Assembly: GCA_033064195.1 (NCBI GenBank)
Contig: JARBJD010000058.1
Coordinates: forward strand, 186,001 to 250,000
DNA: 64,000 bases
Source: Blattamonas nauphoetae
Lineage: Eukaryota; Preaxostyla; Oxymonadida
Reading direction: 5' to 3'
The notes under the pieces: model-generated
The model's database searches: none
Told to the model about the DNA's origin: nothing
What the model saw: the letters and a program-made list of their open reading frames with translations, nothing else
In this document: positions 1 to 12,600 of the stretch, in pieces
How positions within the stretch are numbered: the stretch's first letter is position 1
Layout: each line of letters starts with the position of its first letter
Program-made: the position numbers and the translations under genes

Positions 1-3000
1 ACAGGGCTCTCCCGCTAGCAAACACGGGCACGTTATTTTTGCGTAAGACCGTTCGCTCGACGAGAGGAAGATCCCACACGAGATTGAGGGCAGGCCTTCA
101 GTATCTTCAAACTCTGACGGTTTAGTGGCAGTACATTGGCAGAAAACTGTTTTCTTGTAGTGGAGTGAACATTCAGTGGTTTGGGGCTTCGTTTCATCTT
201 GTTCCTCATAACATTCCCCAAAATCAATCCAATCCTCATCCTGCCCGTTTGCTTCCTCCTTTCGCTTTCTTTTCTCTTCTTCAATTTTCTTTCGCGCTAA
301 GTTCGGATGCATGATGTGCTTTTGAATCAGCATGAGATCAATTTGTGGAACAACCATGTGTGTGCTTGATGGCTGAGGCGCAACGGTGAGGACAACCTTG
401 TCTGCATCTTTTCTCGGCGGTGTGATGCAAAGAGAGTGGAATTGATCCATTGTGGACGGCCCAATTCGTGGTTGAGCTGAAAAGGGAAGTTGAGGAACAA
501 GTGAAGCGGCTGCTTTCGTTAATTTGGATGCAGACGCGTTTTTCGTTCCGTCCTTTCCATCTGTTTGTGTGAGCAGACTCGCATCATTGCCCAGACCGAG
601 GTTGGCCTTCAGCCTTTCGATGTCCTTCGTAAAGAGCCCCCAATCTTCGTTGAGGGATCGTCCAGATTCGATGGCTCGCTTGATTTGATTATGAAGCCTG
701 ATCGTGTTTGGATTTTCTGTTTTTGTTTTGTACAACGTTCTTGGACATTGAAGCATTGTCGGATCGACATCCCCAAAATACGACACAGACGGAGGCGACG
801 ACAATGTGAAGTAGTGCGGGTCGCCGTTGCGATGGGAGATTCCTCGAAGGAGAGGGCTGAGACAGACATCGAGTGTGGCTTCGCGGGGGAGATTGTTGAC
901 GTCGAGAGAGTACTCCATTTCGTAGAGTGTGAGCGAGGCTGCTGGACATGCAATTGAGTTGTAAATCCGGAGAACCTTTTTGTTGTCTTGCTTGGTCTCC
1001 AAAACACGTCGAAGGGTCGCATCTGATCGGATTCCCGTTGCTTTTGAGTGCATCATCCACCAAATATCCTGGATTTGGCTGAAACTATTGATTGCATCAA
1101 AAGGACACGATCCTGTCTCAGCCTGCGGGAACATGGAGTGAGCAGACTGAATCAACTTGTCGTAGTTCGATCGGATGAAGAGGGAGTAGATTCCAGAGTG
1201 GCGAGAGATCCTCCGCAAGAGGTCTTCCAGGTCCTCCACCTTTTTGAAGAAGAGGGTGTGTCGGCACGAGATCGACGCTTGATCCTCGCCCGTGAAGTCT
1301 GGCTGCGGAAGATCTTGCACGGAAGAACCTGAGGTGAGTCGGAACCGAAATGTTGGGGGGGAAGCAAGGATGAGCGAGAGTACAGCCTCACTCGTGTCAT
1401 CTTTGTTGAGAGTCGGTGGGCGTTGGAGCGAGGCATGAACGATGGACTCAAACGGAACATCGATAATACTCGTGAACTTGCTGTGCCTGTGCTTGGGATA
1501 TGGGATGGTGTATGAAAACAAGCCTCGCTTCGGACTGAACACAAACATCGCTCGAGCATCTCGCCCGACCATGTTCGTCATCACCCACGACCCGATGTGG
1601 ATGTTTGTGAGGGGGGATTGCGAGGACGAGGCTTTGGGGAGGGAACTTGGAAAAGAGGGATGGACTTTGCTCATCGAACGGTCAATCTTTGACGGGATTG
1701 TTGTGAATGAGCGGTGTTCGGGTGGTGCTTGGACGTTTGAAAACGAGTCATTTTGAAAAACAGGGATGGTTTTGGCGATGGATGATGTGACGTGCATTGA
1801 TGGACCTTGAAACGAGTTGATCGATGGAATCAAATTGAACGACGAAGGCAGAGCACAAGGACAGACGATGTACTGGACTTCAGGAATCACAACAATCGAA
1901 GATTCCTTCAGACGAGACTCCTGGAAGGAGTTGACGAGCGGGATGAGTGACACGTGTGGAGTGGAGGATCGCATGGTCGGGAGTGTATGGAAGAACATGT
2001 CGGTTGGGACAGACAGTTGGTTGTTATACGAAGAGTTCAGATGATGAGGGACAAGTGGGATTCGTGGACAACTGATGCTCTTCTTTGCTTCTCTCGCTTT
2101 TCGGTGTTCAGGTGTTTGGAGATGCTGTGAAAATTCAATTCCCGAATCGGAAGAGAATGGACAACACGCACAGACGAACGACCCAGACGACATTCCGGCA
2201 ACGAACGCTTCTTTCGGTTCTTTGTCCTTCGGGTCTTTCCTCCTCCTCTTCCTCTGAGTGATCATCTCCTCCAGTTCTTCCATGCTGCTCAGAACTGTTT
2301 GCTGTTTCTCGTCCAACTGCGGAGAGGAGCTTTCCACGCTTGAAATGAGTGTCCTGAGGTGAGCAAGAATGGGGCGGACAAGAGGGGTGTATGTGTTTCC
2401 ATACGGCGTGCTGAGAAGCGAGAAGAGGCGAGGGACGGAATAGCACACGCGGAGGAGCGACCGCAGAGCCCCCTTCGTGTTCAGCGAGAAGAGAATACGA
2501 TTGAAGCAGAGGGCTGACGGATCAAACGTGAAGCAATTGGATATGCGGATGATTTCATCTCGGATTTCGGTGGGGTAGTGTTGGATTGATGAGAGAGGAG
2601 GGTCCATTTCGAAGAAATGGGTCTTCGTTCGTCCATTCAAATCTATGATTCCGATTGCATCAAGTTCTGATGCAATTATGTCATCTAATTCAGAATTTGA
2701 TGTGGTTTTGTGAAGGATATGATGAGGAAGTTGAATATCAAGATGGGAAATAGAGGAGTACGGAACTTCCATCGAGAAGCGAAGAGTAGGCATCTGATAG
2801 ATCATTTTTTGGGCAAACTGTGCTTTTGGAGCTGTCTTTTGGGGAATCTTTGAGGGAGAAGGTGAAATAACGGTTGCATTTGATGCTTCCTTTGATTCTT
2901 TTATTTTGTTTGAGGCAGACGAGCTTGGGAGGGAATGTGCTTCACCTAAAACAGTTTTCGGAAGAATAGACTCATGTACAGTCGCTCCTGCTTTTCGGAA

Positions 3001-5347
3001 CATTGATTGCTGCGAAAGTGGAGTCATCACATCATGATCAGATTGCGTTGGAGATTGTCCCTCGTACACAGTGTGTGGTGTGATCAATACTTCAAATTGA
3101 ACAGAACCAAACGAGTGTACATTTTTGACTCGATTTTGAATAGCCCTTTCAACGCTATCCTTTGTTTTGAAATCAATTACATGTGAGACAGAGGCAACGC
3201 TTGTTTGTTTGTAGATGGTATTACTGAGTTGGTGCACCGGATTAATATTCATATTGTTAAGCGATTGCTTTGGATGAGGAGTAAATCCATTCGGACTAAA
3301 CACGAGATCGACTTCTTCCTTTTCCTGGTGGGTCCAATATTCTCCATCTAGAGCGTCTGCTTGAAGTTCTTTCAAAATAGATTGGAGGTGTGCTTCACTG
3401 TTTGCCATCCAATAACCACTACGTTCTTCTGGTTGAGGAATAATCTCAGAAACGTCCATTTTGTTAAAACACATGACATCTTTGAATGAACTTTCTTCTT
3501 TGATTCGCTGAATCGTTTGATCGATTGTATCCACTTTTGAAAAGGGAATCTCAGGATTGGATGATACAACACTTTGTGTCCGTCGCACAGGAGTGCTTCT
3601 GTTTTGTGTCGAGTTCCCTTCTTCACTATCATCATCATATTCGACTTTCATTCGTTTTTCAGACGGAGGATTCTCAGGTGGTGCGTCTGAATTATCATTA
3701 TCATCATCACTAGAGTCGGAGATGTAGATTGGAGTACTTCGAGTTTTTCGTGTTGATCCTTCACGATACGCAAATTTCAATTTATCTTCATTTAATAATG
3801 ACATAAGTTCGTTCGAGAGAAGACTTGAATGGGATGCTCGATTCTTTGGAGGCTGCTGTGAGAGTGGTTCGGGTTCGACAGGTTGTGTTTCAGCGATTGG
3901 CTCCGGATCGAGCTTAGGAGTAACAGAAACAACTTCCGAAGATTGAATGATCGCTTCTCGTTTTTTCTGTTCTTGTTGAGCGAGAGCTTCCATTTCATTC
4001 TCTTCAATGCGTTGAAGGAGCCGCTCTCCACAATCAAGATACGACGAGGCTGTTCCACTCGGCCAACTGAGTGTCAAGAATATCTTGACGTCATACATGT
4101 TGTCTGATCCAGAATTATTCCGAATATTGTGATGAAGACGATTAAGTTCATTGTCTCCACTTGGACTAAACAACGAGTCAAGGAGTTGCCAAGAATGCAA
4201 AGAAATTGAATGAATAGGAATTGAGATCCGATGAGAGAAAATTTGTTGCGGGAGGGTCTTCAATAGCACATTAGGAAGTGTCTTAATTTTGTGGTTGAGA
4301 GTGGACAAGATTGGGAACTTTGGGAAGGAAACAGGGATTTCTGTCGGAGAAATTGTTATGAAAGAAATGTATTCCTGTAATACATTCAACGTGTGAATTG
4401 AATTACGATGTGACTGTGATGGATGAAAGATCGGATCCCAGTGGTCGAAGAGTTCAAAATCTGGCGATTCGATGACACTTTGAGCGATATCATGTTTTTG
4501 GAGAAGATGATCAATGATATGTGATGTGAGGGTTCCGGCTGGGGAATGAGGTTGGAGGATCGGTTCTGGGAATGTGTGTTGTTCAGGTTTTTTGAATGAT
4601 CCACAGGAAGGACAGATCTCTTGCTTTGAGTGGAGTCCACCAAAGATGTGATGCATTTGGGTGATGGGGATAGATGATGATAACGTTGCAGATACGAATC
4701 TAGGAATGTCGAGCGCTGAAAACCAAACAGTAAAGCGTCCATACGCACTTGCACACCCCCCAGTTATGTCAACGCCCTGTCGTATTTCTCGGATAGATGA
4801 GTCTCCTTGATTAAACTCCAGTTCTGCCACTGATGATCGAGCAAAATCGTAAATGAAGACTCCGTCGGCATTCGATGATAAATTGTCAGATATCTTCATT
4901 TTTCTTGTGATATACTCATCATTAGAGTTGAATTTTGAGCTGGAGAGATTAAGAAGGGAACATCCAGTCAAGGTCGAGAGTTGGCTTGTGAACATTGTCG
5001 CATGAGTCATTGCCGGATGATAAAACAGAATTGAGACTTCATTCTTGGGGTGTAGAAAGCCAAGACGGAGTTCAATTTTAGGGAATTCAGAGACTGATGT
5101 TTTCAAGACTGAGTTAGGATTTGTGGGAGGTCTGGCTTCAGGAAGGCATCCTATGAACAGTCCTGTCTGAAATCGGGATACTTGGATCACAACAACATCA
5201 TCATCCCATCCACTCATGTACAAAGTGACTTGATCGGGAAAGAAGTGTTTATTGAGATCGAGCCGTAAGAAATTGTTTTTGGCAGATGTTCTCTCTCAGG
5301 AAAGGAGAGAAAAGTTCAATATTTCACAAATCGCTCATTTTCTGCAT
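1..5347 (-). CDS. Giant unrecognised protein, 3' end beyond window
   Basis: One minus-strand frame is open from about position 5290 to the left edge with no stop, giving more than 1,750 residues. No stop falls in the window, so the gene is partial at its C terminus. A short first exon probably starts at 5347 (alternatives 5368 or 5338) and joins across a 37-nt intron at 5291-5327. The start lies only about 30 nt after the stop of the upstream NOP4-like gene. The first 250 residues alternate hydrophobic strands and loops and could be a beta-propeller. Long low-complexity Ser/Thr/Pro and acidic stretches follow, then isolated CxxC-type pairs and a Cys-rich C-terminal part with a Lys/Arg/Glu helix near 240-300. 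I do not recognise the family. The reading frame itself is well supported by its length and by codon use like its neighbours. Confidence 0.7.
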
Positions 5348-5378
5348 TTTCAGTGAAGTGAAAGTCATCAAAGATGAC

Positions 5379-7935
5379 TCAAGTTTCCTTGTCGTCTTTA
5401 TGGTGCCTCTTCCATTTGCGCGCTGCCTTTTTCTGTTCCTTCCTCACCTCCTTCCTCTTTCTTGCAAACTCTTGCTTTCGTTCATGTCTGATTCGGGTTG
5501 GATGGAAATAAAAAAAGGAGAGATTCACACTGTTCCTTCTGTTTCGTCCCAAATTCCTTTATTTTGGTGTGTTTTCGTAGCTTCTGCGCATTCTCAACTG
5601 CGAACTCAACGATCAGACGACGCTGATCGAATTCCTTTTCTGGTTCAGCGGGGACAGAGGTGTGGAGAACCGGTTCTTTGACAAGAATCTTCCCACTCTC
5701 CTTCCGCTGCCCCTTCTTTCCTTTCGTTGTCTGCGCTTCCTTCGCCTTCTTCCTCTCCTCAATCTCAAAAAGCCGATCCAGCTGCGATGTCAGCGACAAG
5801 TACTGCTTCATCTGGTCTGGATCGAGCTCACCCTCCGAGCTGTCCAGGAACTTGTCGTTCCAGTCGTTGATTTCGTCCTTGTCTTCAAAATAGGCCGAGC
5901 TCCCCTCGTCGTCCTTCAGCATCTGCTCGTCTTCCTCCTCCTCTTCCTCTCCATCGTCACCAGGGACGGGTTCTGGCTCGCTTTCGTCTTCAGACTTGTC
6001 CTCGAAGTCCAGATCATCCAGCTCGTCGCTGTCTCCAAGCTCATCGTCCGCGTTGGACGCATCCGAGCTGTCTTCCTCAGAGTCATCTCTTTTCATCATC
6101 TCCCTTCGTTTCGCCTCGTTGGTCTTCCTCTCCTCTTCCTTCTCCTGCTTCCTCAGCAACTCTCTCGCCCACTTCTTCCCCAAAAACTGATTCAGAGCAG
6201 TTGGGTTATTGTTCAGGATTCGCAAGCACATCAACGCGTCCTCATGCTCCGAAAACTCCACAAACCCGAATCCCTTCGACTTCCCATCGCCTCTCCTGCC
6301 AGTGAGGCTTGCCTCCCGAACAACAATCGCTTGCACAATCTTGATGGACGGTCGCTTTGTCTCGGTTGGCTTCCGCGGGTTCATCTTGCGAGCATAGATG
6401 CAGGCATTGCAGGCGAGGGCCTTGAGAGCCTTGTCGGTGAGGAAGTAGGGGAGATTGTGGAAACACAGTCGAGTGGTGGAAATGAAAGTGTCTGGATTGG
6501 ATTGAAGTCTTTTTCGCTTGTCTTCGATGATCTCTGCAACAATTTGTGGGAGAGAATGAATCACACACTATTTCTTTTCTTCCAATCGAGCTCAGTCATC
6601 CCTTCAGCAGCTGCTGATCCCTGTTCAATTGCTACAAAAATGAGACAAATCAGGAATCACACTTCCTTCCATAGCGAGATAAAGATTGCGTTTATCTTCC
6701 CGTTTTCCTTCCCCTCCAAAACCAATTTTTTTCCTTTCTTGTTTAAGTGTTTGCGCTTTTTCGCGTTTAACAGCAGGAGTAACATCGAGTTCTCGTCCGT
6801 TAATGCTGATTCCAAGACCAGTGGAGCTTTTGTATTCGATCGCGGCGCTTGCACTCATCGGAGATATATATCGAACAAAAGCTGATCCAGTTGGTCTTTG
6901 TGTGTCTTTGGCCACACAGAGAAGAGCGTATTCCATTTTACCGAATTCTGAGAACCTGTAAAGTGACGAAAGAAAATGAGTTACTTCTCCTGGAGTTGCT
7001 CCTGTGTTGCATCCCATGGGACATTTCGAATAAACACAGTCTTTCCATCTTCTGCGTCTTCTCCTCTCTCAGTTTTATCAAGAGTTTTCTTTTCCTTTCG
7101 TTCACTATTCTTTTTCCTCTTGTCTTTTTTGGGGTCTTCATCCTTTGATGACTCTATCCTCTTCATCTTCCGAGGAATTTCATCGTCTTCTTCTTTTACT
7201 TCTGTTTCTTTGGCAACTTTCGTTTTTTTTTGCTTCTCCTTCTTTTGAGTTTTCTCCTTGGGTTTTGGTTCGGTCTCAGAAGGCTTCTCCTTCTTTGATT
7301 TTTTTTCTTTGGGTTTTGGTTCGGCCTCAGAAGGCTTCTCCTTCTTTTGCTTTTTTTCTTTTGGTTTTTGTTCGGCGTCAGATAACTTCTTTTTCCTTTC
7401 TTCCACAACAGTTTGAATATTCTTATGAAACTCAGGCTTCTCTTCTTCTTTCATCGAGTCTGATTGAGGCTGTGTTGATTTAGTTGAGGCTTGAACCCTG
7501 TCGGGAAATAATCTCCTTTCTCCAATCTTTACAACAGTATTTTTGCTTATCACCTGAAATATGCAGATAGAAAAGTGATGAGGAGATGATATCATACCTT
7601 GTTCACTTCATCATCGTTTGTGAAACGAATGAAGGCAAATCCTCTGTTTTGCTGTTCTAAATTGACCAAGCGAGTTGAAAAAAAGGAAAAAACAATTAGA
7701 AAATCAAAAAATAGATACTTTCTTGGTTGATAGGGAGAATAATATCCTGTATAGTTCCGAATTTAGAGAACAATTGTTTGATATCACTGTATTGTGCCTA
7801 TGAAGCGATGTGTTGCGAAAAAAGTGGGAGAAAATCATTAAAAGAGAGACACCATACTGTGAAAGGGAGATTTCGAACAATGACCTTGTATCTATCTAAT
7901 TCTTCACGACTTGGTCGTGTTGCCTCAGAACTCAT
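5379..7935 (-). CDS. NOP4: NOP4/RBM28-like multi-RRM ribosome biogenesis factor
   Basis: Nucleolar RNA-binding protein of the Nop4/RBM28 family, which acts in 60S subunit maturation. The start at 7935 opens an RRM with YKVIVRNLPFT. A long Lys/Glu/Pro repeat linker (7200-7460) follows, then an RRM beginning KTVFIRNVPWD (about 7040), a third block ending DKRNLYLAMEG, and a last RRM with TTRLCFHNLPYF and KGFGFVEF. The family signature after the last RRM is present as RRLIVEFAVENAQ. Several short introns interrupt the gene. The last, at 5488-5530, restores a basic Lys/Arg C-terminal tail ending at the TGA 5379-5381. Oddities are the absence of an obvious first RRM, compared with four in RBM28, and a 188-residue acidic/Lys insertion (5623-6186) inside the last RRM module. 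Confidence 0.85.
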
Positions 7936-8048
7936 TCCCAACCTAAAATGGAGGATATTAGAAAGATAGAGGAACAAAAAAAGATGAGATAAATTAAAAA
8001 GGATAGAAAATAGGTGTACCGTGTTATTCTTAAAGAGGAATGACGATC

Positions 8049-9505
8049 TATACTGCCCGACACGACGTCCTGATCCGGCTGTAATTTTTGATTTTTCACA
8101 GAACAAGAGAGAGTTGAGAGTTCATTTTACACACACTTCAGCTACCTTGAGTTATACATCTCTGTGAAATTTTTGGAAGAACAATCATGAAAAATAAGAG
8201 AGTATGACATGAAATGCTACTGTAGGGGGACATACTTCGAACGACATGACACGTGATTCACAACAGATATCACTCCTGAAAGGATCCAAGATTGTGAATG
8301 TCAAGTGATAGATAGAAGTTGATTGAATGAAGAAAAGGAAAAGGAAGAAACGAGTCAACTCGCTCGCTCCATGTCTCTGTCAATGCAGTATCAAAGGACA
8401 CCGATGCGCTGAATACCGACAATCAACTGTGAGTTGCGAAATGAAAAGGTCAGCTACAGTTGGAAACCATCAAGACACTGAATTATGTTCAAATCGGATT
8501 CAAAACCCTGTCATACAGTTCAGCCGTTCATCGAAAGAGAGAAATCAAAATCAAAAAATCACACCGTTTCTTCCAATCCTTCCTCAATGGGAGTCGATTC
8601 GATCTCCATGAATCGCAGAGAGTTCCTTGCATTCTTCGTCATGATTTTCAAAATCGCTGCGCCTTCGGAAATGGCACTCTATGAAAATGTTTTATTCATA
8701 AGCTTTGTCTGTTTGGCGATGTGAAGAACGTGCGAGAGAGAGGACGAGAGCAATTGAAGAAGTCACAAAGAGAAAAGTCACATCACGCTGAGAATCAAGG
8801 TTGTGTGATCATCAAAGCAAACTCGGGATTTGGTGATGAGCTAGGTTTAGTTGAAACTGTAAACTTGTCGTGGCGGAAGAGATCATTGACGGAAAACAAT
8901 GCCGTGATCCTTTGTCCAATTTCTCACTGAGGGAAAGATAGACCCTCTCCACCAGACACGGATCCTTCTCAGAGATAAAACTGGATGAAACAAGAAAAAA
9001 CATGAAACTTCAAAGAATCAAACAGGTCAATATCGGTCAGAAACACCTTCAAACTATCTTGACCGACTTTAACCTCATCAAACACATTTCGTGAACCCTC
9101 GTTTCAATTCTTTTTAAAAAGAATGCGATTTACGTCACATTGGACTTCCTTTGTCGAAAAATCATGTGAGGCGTGAACTCGATCCCACAAGAAAGTAATG
9201 GAATCAGCGTTCTCTCATTCAGTGACAGCCTCCTCGAGTGTTACTCCCGTACAGTGAAAAAAATTAAAGTTCGAGGGATCGAACAGGATGAAGTGAATCA
9301 CGTGTCATGTCGCGAAGAGCACGTCCATCATTAATTTTGTTCTACAGTTTTCACGTCATCCAGAATTTTTTGGTGTCCAATTTTTTGTCACAAGGTCTCT
9401 ACCTCTCTAAATTATCTTTGATCGAAAATTGAAACTCATTGTCTCTCGATTCAGAAAAATATCACCATTTTACAGCTGGATCAACGCGTCGTGTCGGGCA
9501 GTATA
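8049..9505. repeat. Gene-free block bounded by 213-bp inverted repeats
   Basis: The arms are 8049-8261 and 9293-9505, exactly 213 nt each, with a 1,031-nt spacer. The outer 19 nt (8049-8067 against 9487-9505) and the inner 20 nt (8242-8261 against 9293-9312) are perfect inverted matches. Between them similarity is patchy, for example the TGATCC-GCTGTAA block just inside the outer end. No convincing gene lies inside; only short ORFs under 100 codons occur at 8327-8724 and their codon use does not look coding. The block sits between two divergent genes, about 110 nt from each start codon. It could be a non-autonomous foldback or MITE-like element, or an inverted duplication of a promoter. No clear target-site duplication was seen. 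Confidence 0.75.
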
Positions 9506-9606
9506 TCCAGAACGGAAATTAACTGAATAGAAATTGCGTTATATGGTATTCTCTCACACATATCTTTATTTTTCACAAATATATTCAAAATTTTCTTATT
9601 GCTTTC

Positions 9607-12600
9607 ATGAATACTTCTCCGGGTAACCCCACATTCTGCCATCATCTTTTCTCGCCTTTCTCACAGTCTGAACCAGCACCCTCATTCACCCCAAGCATAT
9701 ATGCCCATCTATTGTACAAAGAAGGAAGTGGGCGTCCTATTTTTTACCAAATCACCGCCCAAAGATGTTTGATTGGGAGAAGTTCACACTGTCAAGTACA
9801 CATTAGCAATTCGACAATATCGAAGATTCATGCCGTCATATACTACCATGATTCTCGATATTTCCTAAAAGATACCAAAAGCAAGAACGGAATCGATATT
9901 AACGGACAGGAAGTCACCATGTATGAATTTGTCGATGAAAATGGCGAGGTTCTCGGCAATATCAATCCACTCACCAATCAAACTCTGGATTCAGTAGCAA
10001 TCCAAGCCTGTGATTATGGTATCGAACTTCACGATGGAGACACGATCTCATTCGGTGCGTACAACGTTGTCTTTCAAACAAGTCCTGTTCCTCCCTCCCG
10101 ACGCGTCATTGTCATCCGTAAGCCGAAAAAAGAAACTATGAGAATTGAAGATGATGAGGACACTGATTCGATTTATGTGGAAGTCTCAGAAAACGAAAGC
10201 GAATCATCAGCAAACGAACTCAACGACATCTCACAATGGATTGTGCACTGCCACGACTCCGAAATCGAAAAGGACAAAACCAGTCTGAGTCAGTTTCAAA
10301 CATACAAGAAAGCCACAAAAGAGCGGAAAGGGATCATTCGGAGGCAGCTGGACAGCGAACACGCGAAGAAGGAGAAGGAGATCCTGAAGGGGCGCATCTC
10401 GGGCTTCATGGTCCACCCCGTCCTTCAGCAAGCCGTGCGGGAGTCGAATGTGATGGAATATTGGCGCGGGACATCAAAAATGGCAAGGCGGGCCGAGCTT
10501 CAAGAGCGATGGAACCCCGCCCAGGATCTCACTGAGGAAGAATTCGCTGTGATGTACGGGACGAAGAAGATGGGTGAGATGGCCGAGCTGGGGGAATGCT
10601 TGAAGACGCCCACAGGAAAGGACAGAATTGGCGTGGACGATCCCAAACAGTTTCGATGGCAGCCTGACCCCGACTTCGCACTGCCTCCTCTCCAAGACAC
10701 CATCCTCTCCATCACCGACTCCCTCCTCCACGCCACCTTCTTCGACCTTCCCGACAACCTCCACGGGGAGATGAAGAGGATCGCGAAGACCATCGAAATC
10801 AGACGCGGGTACCACGTCAAGTCCCTCCCCTCGCCGTACCGCAAGATTCCTGTGAATCAGTACGTGTCTCGGAAGAGGCGACCGATCATCCAACCACCCT
10901 GCAACTGTGTTGCGAAGGTCGACGAGGAGAAAGCGGAGGACGAAGAGAAGAAAACAGAGACGGCCAAACCGAATGAAGGAGAGGAACAAACAGAACAGCC
11001 AAAACCAGCAGACGACATCGTCCCTGCAAAGACAACACCAGAGCCAACCGAGAAAACAGGCACAGACAAGCGACACAAGCCACGCCACGTCGATTCCGGC
11101 AAGCTTTTGAACGACGCCAACAGCCCAGAACCGCAAAAGGCATACTCCATCAACTGCGGGCCAAACTGCGTGAACCGCTCCTGTTTTGTGGAATGCTCGC
11201 AGGAGAACTGCCCGTGCGGAGCGCAGTGTCGGAATCAACGCTTCCAGCGGAGAGACATGCCCAAATTGGCTGTCACCAAAACAGCACAGCGCGGGTGGGG
11301 CCTGTTCACAGAAGAGAAGCTCCCTCCGCACCGGTTTGTGGGGGAGTACGTTGGGGAAGTGATTGATCGGAAGACGCTGCGGAAGAGGCTGCAGGACTAC
11401 GACGGTATGCTCTTTCTGTTCTGACTGGCGCAGGCGAGAACAACTTCTATTTCCTGTCGCTCGCCCCCAACGAGTACATCGACTCGTCGCGGAAGGGCGA
11501 CGTGACACGTTTTTTGAATCACTCGTGCGAGCCAAATTGCATCACACAGAAATGGTCTGCTGTTCTCTTCCAAGTTGATGTCTTTGATTGGCAGGATTGT
11601 GGAGGGAGAGATGTGTGTTGGGGTGTTCGTTGGAGATCACCCAATCAATGCTGGCGATGAACTGACGATTGATTATGATTGGGAAGCACTCGATCCAAAC
11701 GCTCGCCAGCAATGGTATCCCTTCTTCTCCCTCATCCCCTCTTCTCTCTTTCTCATTCCCTCTCTTCTCTCTCCTCCCCTCTTCTCTCTTTCTCATTCCC
11801 TCTCTTCTCTCTCCTCCCCTCTTCTCTCTTTCTCATTCCCTCTCTTCTCTCTCCTCCCCTCTTCTCTCTTTCTCATTCCCTCTCTTCTCTCTCCTCTCCT
11901 CTTCTCTCTTTCTCATTCCCTCTCTTCTCTCTCCTCACCTCTTCTCTCTTTCTCATTCCCTCTCTTCTCTCTCCTCTCCTCTTCTCTCTTTCTCATTCCC
12001 TCTCTTCTCTCTCCTCCCTTCTTCTCTCTTTCTCATTCCCTCTCTTCTCTCTCCTCTCCTCTTCTCTCTTTCTCATTCCCTCTCTTCTCTCTCCTCTCCT
12101 CTTCTCTCTTTCTCATTCCCTCTCTTCTCTCTCCTCCCCTCTTCTCTCTTTCTCATTCCCTCTCTTCTCTCTCCTCCCCTCTTCTCTCTTTCTCATTCCC
12201 TCTCTTCTCTCTCCTCTCCTCTTCTCTCTCTCATTCCCTCTCTTTTCACTCATTCCCTCTCTTCTCTCTCCTCTCCTCAGTCATTGTGGAGCAAAGAATT
12301 GTCGAGGCTTCCTCCAAAAAATCACGTCCGATTCGGTCCGCTCTGAAAACGGCAGTCCCAACACGGCCAAGTCATCGAAGAAGCCGAAGAAGAAAGTCCC
12401 CCCGCCCCGCCCGCCACATCGCCCCTCCTCACATCGCCCACCGAGAAGGCTGCACAGCCCCCTCCTCAGCCCCTCATCGGCAATCTCGAGGACTACTTCG
12501 CTCCTCCCACTGCACCCCTCACCCTCGCTGAGATCAACGGACTGACCACCGACGCTCGCGTGCACTACCTGGCCCACATGGACGGACGCATCCTCCTTCG

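Noticed and set aside
5662-6885. 407-codon plus-strand open frame
   Set aside because: Antisense shadow of the NOP4 gene, whose minus-strand frame has recognisable RRM motifs.
8327-8724. Small plus-strand frames inside the inverted-repeat block, considered as a transposase
   Set aside because: Under 100 codons, no DDE or zinc motif, and no codon bias.
11728-12280. Regular 40-bp array considered as a CRISPR array
   Set aside because: There are no unique spacers; the units are plain tandem copies inside an intron of a eukaryotic gene.
11575-12545. Three long overlapping plus-strand frames of 225-318 codons
   Set aside because: They read through the minisatellite intron; the repeat unit simply lacks stops. 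Splicing it out restores the SET and post-SET domains.
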